From: Atopomonas sediminilitoris
Lineage (GTDB): Bacteria > Pseudomonadota > Gammaproteobacteria > Pseudomonadales > Pseudomonadaceae
NCBI RefSeq assembly: GCF_022601735.1
Contig: NZ_JAKUMM010000010.1
Span: forward strand, 1 to 64,000
Length of the DNA stretch: 64,000 nucleotides
Direction of reading: 5' to 3'
Both the position numbers and the translations under genes were made by a program. Under the pieces are notes generated by a model. That model was not told where the DNA came from and did not search any database. It saw nothing but the letters and a program-made list of their open reading frames with translations. This document shows positions 8,483-16,012 of the stretch, one piece after another (position 1 is the first letter of the stretch; each line of letters starts with the position of its first letter).

Positions 8483-9178
8483 ATGAGTGATACGGCAAAA
8501 CGGATTCTGATTGTCGAAGACGAGCCTAAATTGGCGCAGCTGCTGGCGGAGTATTTGGCGGCCGCAGGGTTTGCCACGGTGCTCTTGTCGCGCGGCGATC
8601 AGGTGCTGGATTGGCTTGCCGAGCACACCGCGGATTTGCTGATTTTGGACGTCATGCTGCCCGGTGTTGATGGTTTGGCCTTGTGTCGGATGATCCGCCA
8701 GCAGTGTCAGGTGCCCATCATCATGGCCACCGCCCGGGTCGAGGAGGCCAGTCGGCTGCAAGGCTTAGAGCAAGGCGCCGACGATTACGTGTGCAAGCCT
8801 TACAGCTTGCGGGAGATGGTCGCGCGGGTGAAAACCATCCTGCGGCGTGTCGAGGTGTCCTCAACGCCGATCGCCGCCAGCGAGGCGGTGTTTCATGTGG
8901 ATACGGCCATGATGAGCATTAACTTGCACGGTCAGCCTTTGGGCTTAACGCGAGTTGAGTTTCGCCTGCTGCATTACTTTATCAACCACCCGCAGGTGGT
9001 GATTGCGCGGGATGATCTACTCAATGTGATCTACGACGATTACCGTTTGGTCTCCGAGCGCACGGTGGATACCCACGTAAAAAACCTGCGCAAAAAGATT
9101 CAACATCACCTGCCAGAGCAAGACGTGATTCGTGCGGTGTATGGCTTGGGCTATGTGTTTCAAGCGCCGAGCGCCTAG
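8483..9178 (+). CDS. OmpR-family response regulator (BaeR-like)
   Basis: This response regulator has a receiver domain (residues about 8-120) with the acidic pocket EDE, phosphoacceptor D56 in LDVMLPG and the conserved Lys in VCKPYS. An OmpR/PhoB winged helix (about 135-228) ends in RTVDTHVKNLRKKI and VYGLGYVF. ATG 8483 is preferred because GAGG (8471-8474) lies 8 nt upstream; a GTG at 8474 is the alternative. It forms a two-component pair with the kinase at 7001-8467. Targets are unknown, but the two downstream genes are natural candidates. Confidence 0.88.
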   Translation: MSDTAKRILIVEDEPKLAQLLAEYLAAAGFATVLLSRGDQVLDWLAEHTADLLILDVMLPGVDGLALCRMIRQQCQVPIIMATARVEEASRLQGLEQGADDYVCKPYSLREMVARVKTILRRVEVSSTPIAASEAVFHVDTAMMSINLHGQPLGLTRVEFRLLHYFINHPQVVIARDDLLNVIYDDYRLVSERTVDTHVKNLRKKIQHHLPEQDVIRAVYGLGYVFQAPSA

Positions 9179-9271
9179 TCATTCTGCCGGTGCTCGATTC
9201 CTTACTGTCTTCACAATCTCGCGGCCGCCCCGCGCTAGTCTGAGCTTCAGTTCAAGCAAGGAGGTGGTGAC

Positions 9272-9754
9272 ATGATTAATAGCGTATCCGGTGCGGCCTC
9301 AATGACTTCAGGTGCCGTGCAAAGAAGCAATGCGGCACCCTCGTTATCTACCGAGCAACGTCAGTTGATCGAGGAAACATTAAGCAATTTCGACCCTGAG
9401 CAGCTCTCCGCCAGCGATGCTCAGTCCATCGTGGAAACCTTTAGCAGTGCGGGCATCCAGCCGGGGCGTGAGATGGAAAAGCTCATGGCTTCGTTAGGCT
9501 TTGATGCCAAAGCGGTTGGCGATCTGGCAGGGGTTGAGGAGGGGAAACGGGGAGGTAATCCTCCTCCCCCGCCACCTTCGACCTCGCAGGGGCTGGAGAT
9601 TACCGACGACATGCTGCAGTCGCTCAATGAACTGCTCAACAGCTATTACAGCGGCGATCTGTCGGCCGATGAGCAAGCAACGACCTTGAGCGCGATCAAA
9701 GATATTTTCGCGCAAACCGCCCCCGAAGGCGGGTTGGTGCGCACCACTGCGTAA
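9272..9754 (+). CDS. Hypothetical Pro-tract protein downstream of BaeSR-like pair
   Basis: I do not recognise this 160-residue protein. It has a strong ribosome site (AGGAGGTGG, ending 6 nt before ATG 9272), a Ser/Ala-rich N-terminus, and a helical first half with LSTEQRQLIEETLSNFD and a DAQSIVETFSSAGI segment. A six-proline run (residues about 97-102) separates it from a helical, acidic second half. No classical signal peptide is visible. The first half faintly resembles calcium-binding helix-loop-helix proteins often found with EF-hand genes, but no full EF-hand consensus is present. It ends at a hairpin terminator (9793-9832), so it is probably its own transcript or the end of the kinase-regulator operon. 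Confidence 0.6.
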   Translation: MINSVSGAASMTSGAVQRSNAAPSLSTEQRQLIEETLSNFDPEQLSASDAQSIVETFSSAGIQPGREMEKLMASLGFDAKAVGDLAGVEEGKRGGNPPPPPPSTSQGLEITDDMLQSLNELLNSYYSGDLSADEQATTLSAIKDIFAQTAPEGGLVRTTA

Positions 9755-9792
9755 TCCACGTTAACGAGCAACCATCGACCTGCTCGAACTTA

Positions 9793-9832
9793 GGCTTGCC
9801 CGTCACCGTCAGGTGGCCGGCAAGCCGTTTTT
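9793..9832 (+). terminator. Rho-independent terminator after the Pro-tract gene
   Basis: GGCTTGCC pairs with GGCAAGCC, and an inner CACC/GGTG stem extends the hairpin. GTTTTT follows directly. It lies about 40 nt after the stop of the 9272-9754 gene. Confidence 0.75.
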
Positions 9833-9904
9833 AATCTCACCATCACGGCCGCAGCCGCCTGCGTTATGGCGTTGTGTGGGCGTGCTGAGCACTGAGGGGA
9901 AACA

Positions 9905-10204
9905 ATGCTGTCATCGCAATCGTTATTGCTGCTGGGGGTTTCGGTGTTGCTGCTGGGCTGCTCTGGGCCTTCATCATCACGGGAAGGGCGCCACCAACCG
10001 CCGCCGAAATTAGACTTTAAACAGATGGATGTGGACGGCGATGGCCGTCTGAGCGAGCGTGAGTTCTTGCAGTTTGCACCACCGGTACAAACACCAGAAA
10101 AACTCTTCGTGATGCTGGATAAAGACGGCGATGGCTTTGTGAGCAAGGCCGAGCTTGAGGATGCGCCGCGCCCACCCAGACCGCCGCAGGGGCCACGCCC
10201 TTAA
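9905..10204 (+). CDS. EF-hand lipoprotein
   Basis: The 99-residue product has a signal peptide with lipobox LLGC (lipidation at Cys19). A Pro-rich linker and two EF-hand calcium loops follow: DVDGDGRLSEREF (about residues 38-50) and DKDGDGFVSKAEL (about 73-85). Both loops keep the Asp/Asn positions and the terminal acidic residue, so Ca2+ binding is likely. It is expected to be anchored in an envelope membrane facing the periplasm. The tail is Pro/Arg-rich, echoing the kinase linker. It lies in the BaeSR-like neighbourhood. Its stop overlaps the stop of the convergent amidotransferase gene (shared TTAA). Confidence 0.8.
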   Translation: MLSSQSLLLLGVSVLLLGCSGPSSSREGRHQPPPKLDFKQMDVDGDGRLSEREFLQFAPPVQTPEKLFVMLDKDGDGFVSKAELEDAPRPPRPPQGPRP

Positions 10205-10923
10205 GCGGTGCGGGCGGTGCTTGGGCTAGCGCCGAGCTTTTTCGCGCAGGCGGTTAAGAAGCCTTTGACGATTGGCGGCACGATCCCTTTGAGGGCCGCG
10301 CGCTCGGGTTGAAACAAGGTGGCGACAAAGAAGGGGTGCTCTTGCAGCTCAATGCCACGGACTTCGCCGTGCTGGTCTACGGCGGCGATGCGCAAGGGCG
10401 GTTGCAGCAACTGTTCTTGCATCGCAGGGTTCAGCCCGTAACGACATTGATAGCTTTCGTGGCACTCCAGTTGACCATAAGCGTGGGCAAGGTGGGTGCC
10501 GGCGACGAGATGAATTTCGTCGCTGACATTCACCAGCTCGCAACTTAAAGGGCTGATCAGCAGTTGGCGGCCTTTAGGGTTGAGTTCGGCGTGTTCGACA
10601 TCGGCCCAGCCAAGGTGATGGCGCGCGTACTCCAGCAGCGCATGCTGAAAACCACCGCAAGTACCTAAGAACGGTACCTTGTGCAGGCGCGCGTGATGAA
10701 TGGCGAGCAGGGCGCCCTCGGTGTTGTCATAAGGGCTGCCCGGTACACACCACAAACCGTGAAAGCGCTTGAGCCGTTCTTCGTCGTTAATCAGTAGTGT
10801 CGGCACCCACTCAAAACTGACCATCAGGCCCAAACTGTCGGCCGCCATCGTGAGCGCGGTAGGTATCGCTTGGTGCGCGGTTACGCTGGCGTTGTAGTCG
10901 CCGATCAGTCCGATGTGCAGCAT
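10201..10923 (-). CDS. CTP-synthase C-terminal-like glutamine amidotransferase homologue
   Basis: This 240-residue protein resembles the class I glutamine amidotransferase half of CTP synthase without the synthase half. The nucleophile elbow GTCGGFQHALLEYA is intact (Cys89). The C-terminal catalytic signature, normally FHPE, reads LFQPE, so the catalytic His is Gln while the Glu is kept. This family is annotated as CTP synthase C-terminal region-related; some relatives carry selenocysteine at the nucleophile, whereas here it is an ordinary Cys. A different reaction or a regulatory role is possible. It is convergent with the EF-hand lipoprotein gene, sharing the last four bases. Confidence 0.75.
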   Translation of the reverse strand: MLHIGLIGDYNASVTAHQAIPTALTMAADSLGLMVSFEWVPTLLINDEERLKRFHGLWCVPGSPYDNTEGALLAIHHARLHKVPFLGTCGGFQHALLEYARHHLGWADVEHAELNPKGRQLLISPLSCELVNVSDEIHLVAGTHLAHAYGQLECHESYQCRYGLNPAMQEQLLQPPLRIAAVDQHGEVRGIELQEHPFFVATLFQPERAALKGIVPPIVKGFLTACAKKLGASPSTARTA

Positions 10924-11014
10924 GCGCGGGTGTCCTTGAGGTGTTTGCCTGAGCTTAGCTGTTACGCACCGCCTTTGCTGCGATTACTTGACGATGTGCG
11001 TGCTGATTCACGGG

Positions 11015-11422
11015 CTACTGGCTGACCTGATAAACCCGTTCGGCGGGAATCCGCAGTTGTGCCAGCAGGTAGTCAGCAAAGTCGGCCGCATAAGGCTGCT
11101 GGGCAATGGCTTGTTGCATACAGGCCAGCCACGCATCGCGCTCGGCAATGCCAATGCTGAGGTGGGCGTGGGCTTGCGGAATGCTGATTGGCCCGTAGTG
11201 CTCGCTAAACAAGCGTGGCCCGCCCAGCCAGCCACACAGAAATTTGGCCAGCTTATCGATCGTGACGTCACGATCTGCCGGGTGCATCTGGCTGATCTTG
11301 GGAGCTTGCGCATCCATGATCTGATAAAAGTCGCGCACCAACTGCGTAATGCCCGCCTCGCCGCCCGCGGCTTGAAAAGACGTATCGCGGTAGCCGTAAC
11401 CGGCTTGGTCGGTAATCTGCAT
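11015..11422 (-). CDS. Group II truncated haemoglobin
   Basis: This 135-residue globin has the 2-on-2 truncated pattern: an AAGGEAGITQLVRDFY start, an FLCGWLGGPRLFSEHYG E-helix region, and the proximal His region AHAHLSIGIAERDAWL. It would bind haem and O2 or NO in the cytoplasm; group II members are linked to oxygen chemistry and nitrosative stress. It starts 9 nt after the stop of rlmG on the same strand, so the two are probably cotranscribed. Confidence 0.85.
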   Translation of the reverse strand: MQITDQAGYGYRDTSFQAAGGEAGITQLVRDFYQIMDAQAPKISQMHPADRDVTIDKLAKFLCGWLGGPRLFSEHYGPISIPQAHAHLSIGIAERDAWLACMQQAIAQQPYAADFADYLLAQLRIPAERVYQVSQ

Positions 11423-11431
11423 CGGGGCTCC

Positions 11432-12565
11432 TTATTTGCGCGCTTGCAAGATGACGAATTTGGGCGTGCTGGCGACCAAGCGGACCTCGCGAAACTGACG
11501 CTTAAGCTTGGCGTGATAGCCCAAGTGGCGGTTGCCCACCAGCCATAAACTGCCGCCGGCTTTGAGGGCGCGATGCGCTTGGCTAAACATGCGCAGTGCC
11601 AAGTGATCGCCGACCACCTGTTGTTGATGGAACGGTGGATTGCACAGCACAGCATCCAAGCTGGCTGCGGGCGCATCGGCTAAACCATCGCCGACGATGA
11701 AGTGGGCCGCTCGTGGGCCAAAAGCATTACGCCAGTTCTCGGCGGCGGATTGCACCGCCATGTACGACTCATCAAACAGGCTGAACTGCGCGTGCGGGTT
11801 GTGCTGTGCGCACACCAGCGCCAGCACCCCATTGCCGCAGCCTAAGTCAGCGACGTGAGCGTCGCCTAAGTCGTGCGGTAGGTGCGGTAAAAACGCGCGA
11901 CTGCCGATGTCGAGGCTATCGCGACTGAAAACGTTGGCGTGATTGCGCAGCTCAAGGTTGTACTCGTCCAGCGCATAACGGCTGGGGTACGGCGAAATAA
12001 ACGGCCCGCCGTGCTGCAGCGTGGCGGTGAGTAAACGCGCCTTCTTCTGCGCCAGACTGGCCTGTACCGGGCCGATGTAACGCTCCAGCAAGTCACCGGC
12101 TGAGCGCGGCAAGTGTTTCAGCATGGCGCCGGCAATCACCACGCCTTGCGGGGCCAGATGCCCGTGCAGGCGAATCAATTGTTCTTCTAGCAAACTCAGT
12201 GTTTTGGGAATGCGGATCAGCACGGCGGCAAACGGGCCCTGCCAGCGCTCGCAAGCAGGAACAAAGTTCACGCGCTCGGCCGCTTGCTGGTTCAGTGTTT
12301 GGTTGTGCCGTAGCCCCTGCTCGGCCAAATACGAATCGCCGCTGGAGGTGACGCTAAAGTGCTCGGCCAGCGATAACGCCAGAGCACCAAAACTGTCGTT
12401 AAGGATCAGTACGCGGCTAGCGGCGGGCAGTTGCAAGCTGTGCAATTGCTCCAGCAGATAAGCATCGGCGGCATCAAAGGCTTGCAAGGTGTCGTCGCGC
12501 TTGAGCGGCATGCGCGCGAGGGCAAGCTCAGCAAACGGGGTGATTAAACGGGGCAGGCTGGACAT
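11432..12565 (-). CDS. rlmG: 23S rRNA (guanine-1835-N2)-methyltransferase
   Basis: This 377-residue protein matches RlmG. It has an N-terminal inactive Rossmann-like half and a C-terminal SAM-dependent half, with SAM motif VADLGCGNGVLAL and catalytic LCNPPFH (the NPPF tetrad of N-methyltransferases). It modifies G1835 of 23S rRNA. ATG 12565 is followed without delay by the expected N-terminal domain. A perfect 11-bp inverted repeat lies between this start and the mscL stop. A truncated haemoglobin gene follows after 9 nt. Confidence 0.88.
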   Translation of the reverse strand: MSSLPRLITPFAELALARMPLKRDDTLQAFDAADAYLLEQLHSLQLPAASRVLILNDSFGALALSLAEHFSVTSSGDSYLAEQGLRHNQTLNQQAAERVNFVPACERWQGPFAAVLIRIPKTLSLLEEQLIRLHGHLAPQGVVIAGAMLKHLPRSAGDLLERYIGPVQASLAQKKARLLTATLQHGGPFISPYPSRYALDEYNLELRNHANVFSRDSLDIGSRAFLPHLPHDLGDAHVADLGCGNGVLALVCAQHNPHAQFSLFDESYMAVQSAAENWRNAFGPRAAHFIVGDGLADAPAASLDAVLCNPPFHQQQVVGDHLALRMFSQAHRALKAGGSLWLVGNRHLGYHAKLKRQFREVRLVASTPKFVILQARK

Positions 12566-12580
12566 GGCGACAAGGGTTCA

Positions 12581-12614
12581 ACACAGGGCTGGCGATTGTA
12601 CCTCAGCCCTGTGT
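12581..12614 (-). terminator. Hairpin between mscL and rlmG
   Basis: ACACAGGGCTG and CAGCCCTGTGT form a perfect 11-bp inverted repeat with a 12-nt loop. It starts 15 nt after the mscL stop and 16 nt before the rlmG start, read on the minus strand. No T-run follows on that strand, so it is either an atypical terminator of mscL or a 5'-leader hairpin of rlmG. Confidence 0.45.
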
Positions 12615-12628
12615 GTCGCGCCCGAGGC

Positions 12629-13033
12629 TTACTGCTTGGCTTTGAGTAAGTCGCGAATTTCGCTCAGCAACTGTTGTTCGGCGCTGGGGGCTGGCGGGGC
12701 GGCGGGAGCGGCCTCTTCTTCTTGTTTCAAGCGGTTGATGGCTTTCACGCCCAGAAAGATGGCGAAGGCAACGATGGTGAAGTCGATAACGGTTTGGATG
12801 AACTTGCCGTAACTCAGCATCACCGCCGGCAGATCGCCTTCGGCGGCCTTGAGCACGATGGCGAGATCAGAAAAGTCGACACCACCAATCAAAATACCCA
12901 GCGGCGGCATCACCACATCGCCAACGAACGATGAAACAATTTTGCCGAACGCCGCGCCGATGATGATGCCGACAGCCATATCGACCACGTTGCCTTTAAC
13001 GGCGAAGGCTTTGAATTCACTCAAAAAACTCAT
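12629..13033 (-). CDS. mscL: Large-conductance mechanosensitive channel
   Basis: The 134-residue product matches MscL. It has an N-terminal amphipathic helix, TM1 with the conserved [18 protein letters not shown] pore lining, a periplasmic loop, TM2, and a charged C-terminal helix ending in [10 protein letters not shown]. The homopentamer opens under membrane tension to release solutes during hypo-osmotic shock. ATG 13033 is preceded by GGAG. It is divergent from the DUF465 gene, and a perfect Anr/FNR-type box lies between them about 62 nt upstream of this start. Confidence 0.95.
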   Translation of the reverse strand: MSFLSEFKAFAVKGNVVDMAVGIIIGAAFGKIVSSFVGDVVMPPLGILIGGVDFSDLAIVLKAAEGDLPAVMLSYGKFIQTVIDFTIVAFAIFLGVKAINRLKQEEEAAPAAPPAPSAEQQLLSEIRDLLKAKQ

Positions 13034-13094
13034 GGGGCACTCCTTGGTTTTATTATGTTGGGCGTTTGTGTGCGGTGCTCAATTGCGCTGTCGC

Positions 13095-13136
13095 TTGATA
13101 CGCATCAATGCCTGCGCGTTGAGTGCTCTGCATAGT
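13095..13136 (+). promoter_or_regulatory. Predicted Anr/FNR-dependent promoter
   Basis: TTGATACGCATCAA (13095-13108) is a perfect TTGAT-N4-ATCAA box. A -10-like CATAGT lies at 13131-13136. A start site at about 13143 would place the box centre at -41.5, the standard class II FNR geometry. The DUF465 gene begins at 13165 with a good ribosome site (GGAGG, 13153-13157). Confidence 0.7.
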
Positions 13137-13164
13137 GCCTCTAAACCCAGTCGGAGGAAAACCC

Positions 13165-13437
13165 ATGCACGTTGAACATCACCCCTTGATCAATGACTTT
13201 CCAGAGCTGCGTGCCGAGTTACAGGCATTACGCGCTAATGATCAGCACTTTGCTCGTTTAGCCGGTGAGTACGAGGCGCTTGATAAGCAGATTTGCCGCA
13301 TCGAAGACGGTGTCGAGCTGCTGGATGATGCGGCGTTGACCGAGCTAAAGACCGAGCGCGTGCAGCGTAAAGACGAGTTGGCTGGCTTGTTGCGCAAGGC
13401 GACCAAGCCTACCTGCTGTGGTTCTTGCGGCGGTTAA
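13165..13437 (+). CDS. YdcH-like DUF465 protein with Cys-rich tail
   Basis: This 90-residue, mostly helical protein belongs to DUF465 (YdcH-like): a HHPLINDFPELRAEL start, then an ALDKQICRIEDGVELL helical hairpin with coiled-coil character. The unusual part is the C-terminus, which ends in Pro-Thr-Cys-Cys-Gly-Ser-Cys-Gly-Gly. This three-Cys tail could bind a metal or undergo thiol chemistry. ATG 13165 has GGAGG 7 nt upstream. The upstream Anr/FNR-type box suggests induction at low oxygen. The function of DUF465 proteins is not known. Confidence 0.8.
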   Translation: MHVEHHPLINDFPELRAELQALRANDQHFARLAGEYEALDKQICRIEDGVELLDDAALTELKTERVQRKDELAGLLRKATKPTCCGSCGG

Positions 13438-13459
13438 TCGGTGCTGTGCATTGGGTCAG

Positions 13460-14116
13460 TTAATCCTTACCCAAGTGGCGCAGTTGGTCGGACTCAATAA
13501 AGCGCACGCCTTGGCCTTCTTCTAAGGCGAGACGCCACATGGCGCGCGCCAGCACAGAGGCTTCAATCCCGCGCCACTTACCCGGCACTAAGCGCATCAG
13601 GGGCGCGGCGAGTTGCTCGCCAAGGCGCTGCTCGCGGCGTTCGCCCAGCAATAAGCTGGGGCGCACGATGGTCAGTTGCTCCCAGCCTTGGGCTTGCAGC
13701 GCGTCTTCCAGTTCGCCTTTAACGCGGTTGTAAAACACCCGCGAGCGGGCCGAGGCACCCAGCGCGCTGATCACAATGTAATGGCGAGCGCCCATGGCTT
13801 TGGCGGCCGCGCCCACGGCCAGTGGCAAATCGTAATCCACAACGCGAAAAGCCTCTTGGCTGCCGGCTTGCTTGATGGTGGTGCCCAGGCAGCAGAAGGC
13901 GGCTTCTAAGGGCGGGTGATCCTGTGTGGGTAATGCAGCTAACTGCGCGGCTAAATCGCCCACTGGGTTAAGTAGCTTGCTGTGCTTGGCCAGTGGTCGC
14001 CGTGTCGGCGCGATGACTTGCTGCATGGCGGGCACAGCCAGCAGGCGGTCGAGCAGGTGCTCGCCCGTCAGGCCGGTGGCGCCGGCCAGTAATACGCGAG
14101 TGGGGGTGTGATGCAT
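13460..14116 (-). CDS. NAD(P)-binding Rossmann-fold protein (HTATIP2-like)
   Basis: This 218-residue atypical short-chain dehydrogenase-like protein has a dinucleotide-binding [15 protein letters not shown] motif at the N-terminus. [11 protein letters not shown] and the [23 protein letters not shown] segment, with the Tyr/Asn-x3-Lys pattern, are typical of the HTATIP2/YbjT group. Most such proteins bind NAD(P)H, and many have no proven substrate. It ends 22 nt from the convergent DUF465 gene stop. It is probably monocistronic. Confidence 0.8.
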   Translation of the reverse strand: MHHTPTRVLLAGATGLTGEHLLDRLLAVPAMQQVIAPTRRPLAKHSKLLNPVGDLAAQLAALPTQDHPPLEAAFCCLGTTIKQAGSQEAFRVVDYDLPLAVGAAAKAMGARHYIVISALGASARSRVFYNRVKGELEDALQAQGWEQLTIVRPSLLLGERREQRLGEQLAAPLMRLVPGKWRGIEASVLARAMWRLALEEGQGVRFIESDQLRHLGKD

Positions 14117-14256
14117 GCAGTTCTCCGCCGTGGCGTTAGGCAGGCTTATGCCCTAACCAGCGTGTTGGCTGCCTTCAACCAAGCTGGTTGTTTTAAGCAT
14201 AAGCCATCGGTGCGATTTTGCGGTGCGCCAATCTGAGTTCTGGGCGGCGGGGTATG

Positions 14257-14278
14257 GGCTGCCGGCGAACCGGCAGCC
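14257..14278 (-). repeat. GC-rich hairpin with UUCG loop downstream of the maoC-like gene
   Basis: GGCTGCCGG and CCGGCAGCC form a perfect 9-bp stem. Read on the minus strand, the loop is TTCG closed by a G-C pair, a stable RNA tetraloop. It begins 8 nt after the MaoC-like stop. No T-run is present. It may protect the 3' end of that transcript or act as a weak terminator. Confidence 0.45.
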
Positions 14279-14286
14279 AGGGGGCA

Positions 14287-14742
14287 TCACACAAAGCAGA
14301 GGGTCAACGGCTCGGCGATATAGGCAGGCTTGGCCTGACCTTCAATTTCCATCTCGGCGCGGGCTTTGATCAGCCACTGTCCCGGATTTTTCTCGGTGAC
14401 GTCAGTGATGCTGACTTTTAAGCGCACGCGGGAGCCTTCACGCACTGGCTGGACAAAACGCACGCTGTCGAGGCCGTAGTTGACGGCCATCTTCAGGCCT
14501 TCCGGCATGATCATCAGGCCTTCCATCAATACGGGGATCAACGACAGGCTCAAAAAGCCGTGGGCGATGGTGCCGCCAAAAGGTGTGTGCTTGGCTTTGA
14601 CGGGGTCAACGTGAATGAACTGGTGGTCGCCGGTGCACTCGGCAAACATATCGATGCGGCTTTGCTCGATGGTCATCCACTCGGATGTGCCGAGTTCTTT
14701 GCCGATATAACTGGTCAATTCGGTAACGGGTACGAGTGCCAT
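14287..14742 (-). CDS. MaoC family (R)-hydratase-like protein
   Basis: The 151-residue hotdog protein carries the hydratase-2 signature: D-x-x-FIHVDPVKAKHTPFGGTIAHGFLSLSL, where the Asp/His pair forms the oxyanion and catalytic site. Members hydrate trans-2-enoyl-CoA or related thioesters, often feeding beta-oxidation or polyhydroxyalkanoate pools. ATG 14742 has GAGGAATT upstream. An ATG at 14805 lacks support. It lies alone between the Rossmann-fold gene and the cidA/lrgA-like gene. Confidence 0.82.
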   Translation of the reverse strand: MALVPVTELTSYIGKELGTSEWMTIEQSRIDMFAECTGDHQFIHVDPVKAKHTPFGGTIAHGFLSLSLIPVLMEGLMIMPEGLKMAVNYGLDSVRFVQPVREGSRVRLKVSITDVTEKNPGQWLIKARAEMEIEGQAKPAYIAEPLTLCFV

Positions 14743-14928
14743 AATTCCTCCATGGCGGGTTTTACTGCGATTGTTTTTATTGTCTGGCTGCCGTCTTGGC
14801 GCCAACCCTTCGGGTTAAGAAACCATGCTCGCGCAGAGGGGTCAAGCGGCAAAGCGTGGTCAAATGTTTAGTTATCAGCAGGGCGCTGCTTACTGCCATA
14901 ATCGAGCTCGGTTTAGCGAGGTTTGACG

Positions 14929-15306
14929 ATGTTGCTACGCGGTATTACAGCACTGGTTTTGTTTCAACTTTTGGGCAGCGCCTTGCAGGTGTTGCTGCTG
15001 CCGATGTTGCCGGGGCCGATTATTGGCTTGCTGTTGTTGTTTGCTTGGCTGTTACTCAATGGCGAAGTGAGTCCGGCGATTAACGAGGGTGCCAGTGCTT
15101 TGCTGCGGTACTTGCCCTTGCTGCTCGTGCCGCCGTCGGCAGGGGTGATTTTGTATGCCGAGCAACTGGCCGATGACTTGCTGGCGTTGGCGTTTGTGTT
15201 GTCGTTGTCGCTGGTGCTGTCGTTATGGTTCAGCGGTTTTTTGATGCAGCGCCTGATCGAGCGGCAACAGCGCTTAAAGCACGCCAAGGAGCACCGCCAT
15301 GACTGA
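14929..15306 (+). CDS. CidA/LrgA family membrane protein
   Basis: This 125-residue protein has four hydrophobic helices. It includes the LPGPIIGLLLLFAWL motif and a LPLLLVPPSAGVI segment typical of the CidA/LrgA (holin-like) family. These proteins act with LrgB/CidB partners in murein hydrolase control or in export of small metabolites. ATG 14929 has GAGG 7 nt upstream. The gene overlaps the start of the LrgB-type gene by 8 nt. Confidence 0.88.
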   Translation: MLLRGITALVLFQLLGSALQVLLLPMLPGPIIGLLLLFAWLLLNGEVSPAINEGASALLRYLPLLLVPPSAGVILYAEQLADDLLALAFVLSLSLVLSLWFSGFLMQRLIERQQRLKHAKEHRHD

Positions 15307-16012
15307 TTGGGCTGGCGCATGGTTGGCGGTGAGTGAACATCCGTTGTTTGGTTTGGGGCTAACGCTGGGCTTGTATCAGCTGGCGCTGGCGCTGTACGAG
15401 AAAACCCGTTGGGTATTTTTGCAGCCCATGCTGGTGTGCGTGTGTTTGCTGAGCTTGGTGCTGTGGCTATTGCAAATCCCCTATGCGCGCTATGCCGCCA
15501 GCAGTGAGCTGCTGACCCTGCTCTTGGGGCCGGCGACGGTGGCGCTGGCGGTGCCACTATTTTTGAACCTGCGCCGCGTGCGCCAGCTCTTGCTGCCCAC
15601 GGTGGTCACCTTGTTAGTGGCGGGCAGCGTGGCAACGGTGCTGGGCGTGCTGCTGGCTTGGTGGTTGGGCTTGGAGTCTTGGCTGTTACTGACTTTGGCG
15701 CCTAAGTCGGTCACCTCGCCAATCGCCATGTTGGTGGCCGAGCAAATCGGCGGCGTGGCGGCGCTGGCCGCTGTGTTTGTGATTATCACCGGCATTATCG
15801 GGGTGTTGTTGGGGCCTGAGTTTTTGCGCCGTTGTGGCATTACGCATCCGGCCGCACAAGGTTTGGCCTTGGGGCTGACCTCGCACGCCATCGGCACGGC
15901 TCGCGCGCTGCAAGAAGGCGAGGAATGCGGCGGCTTCTCCGCCCTCGCCATGAGTTTGATGGGCGTGAGCACAGCGGTGCTGTTGCCGTTGTTGGTGGCA
16001 TTGTGGGTATGA
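15299..16012 (+). CDS. LrgB family membrane protein
   Basis: This 237-residue protein has about seven membrane helices. Conserved LrgB segments are LTLAPKSVTSPIAM and the C-terminal RCGITHPAAQGLALGLTSHAIGTARA. It is the expected partner of the CidA/LrgA protein encoded just upstream (8-nt overlap). Together they are thought to form an inner-membrane system affecting cell lysis or metabolite flux. Its stop overlaps the start of the Lon-N gene (ATGA), so the three genes form one operon. Confidence 0.9.
   Translation: MTDWAGAWLAVSEHPLFGLGLTLGLYQLALALYEKTRWVFLQPMLVCVCLLSLVLWLLQIPYARYAASSELLTLLLGPATVALAVPLFLNLRRVRQLLLPTVVTLLVAGSVATVLGVLLAWWLGLESWLLLTLAPKSVTSPIAMLVAEQIGGVAALAAVFVIITGIIGVLLGPEFLRRCGITHPAAQGLALGLTSHAIGTARALQEGEECGGFSALAMSLMGVSTAVLLPLLVALWV

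Noticed and set aside
10657..10659. Possible selenocysteine at the amidotransferase nucleophile
   Set aside because: The nucleophile codon is a normal Cys codon, so no recoding is needed.
16009..16011. A longer start for the LON-N gene at 15832
   Set aside because: It would overlap the LrgB gene by about 180 nt, and ATG 16009 begins the conserved LON-N domain directly.
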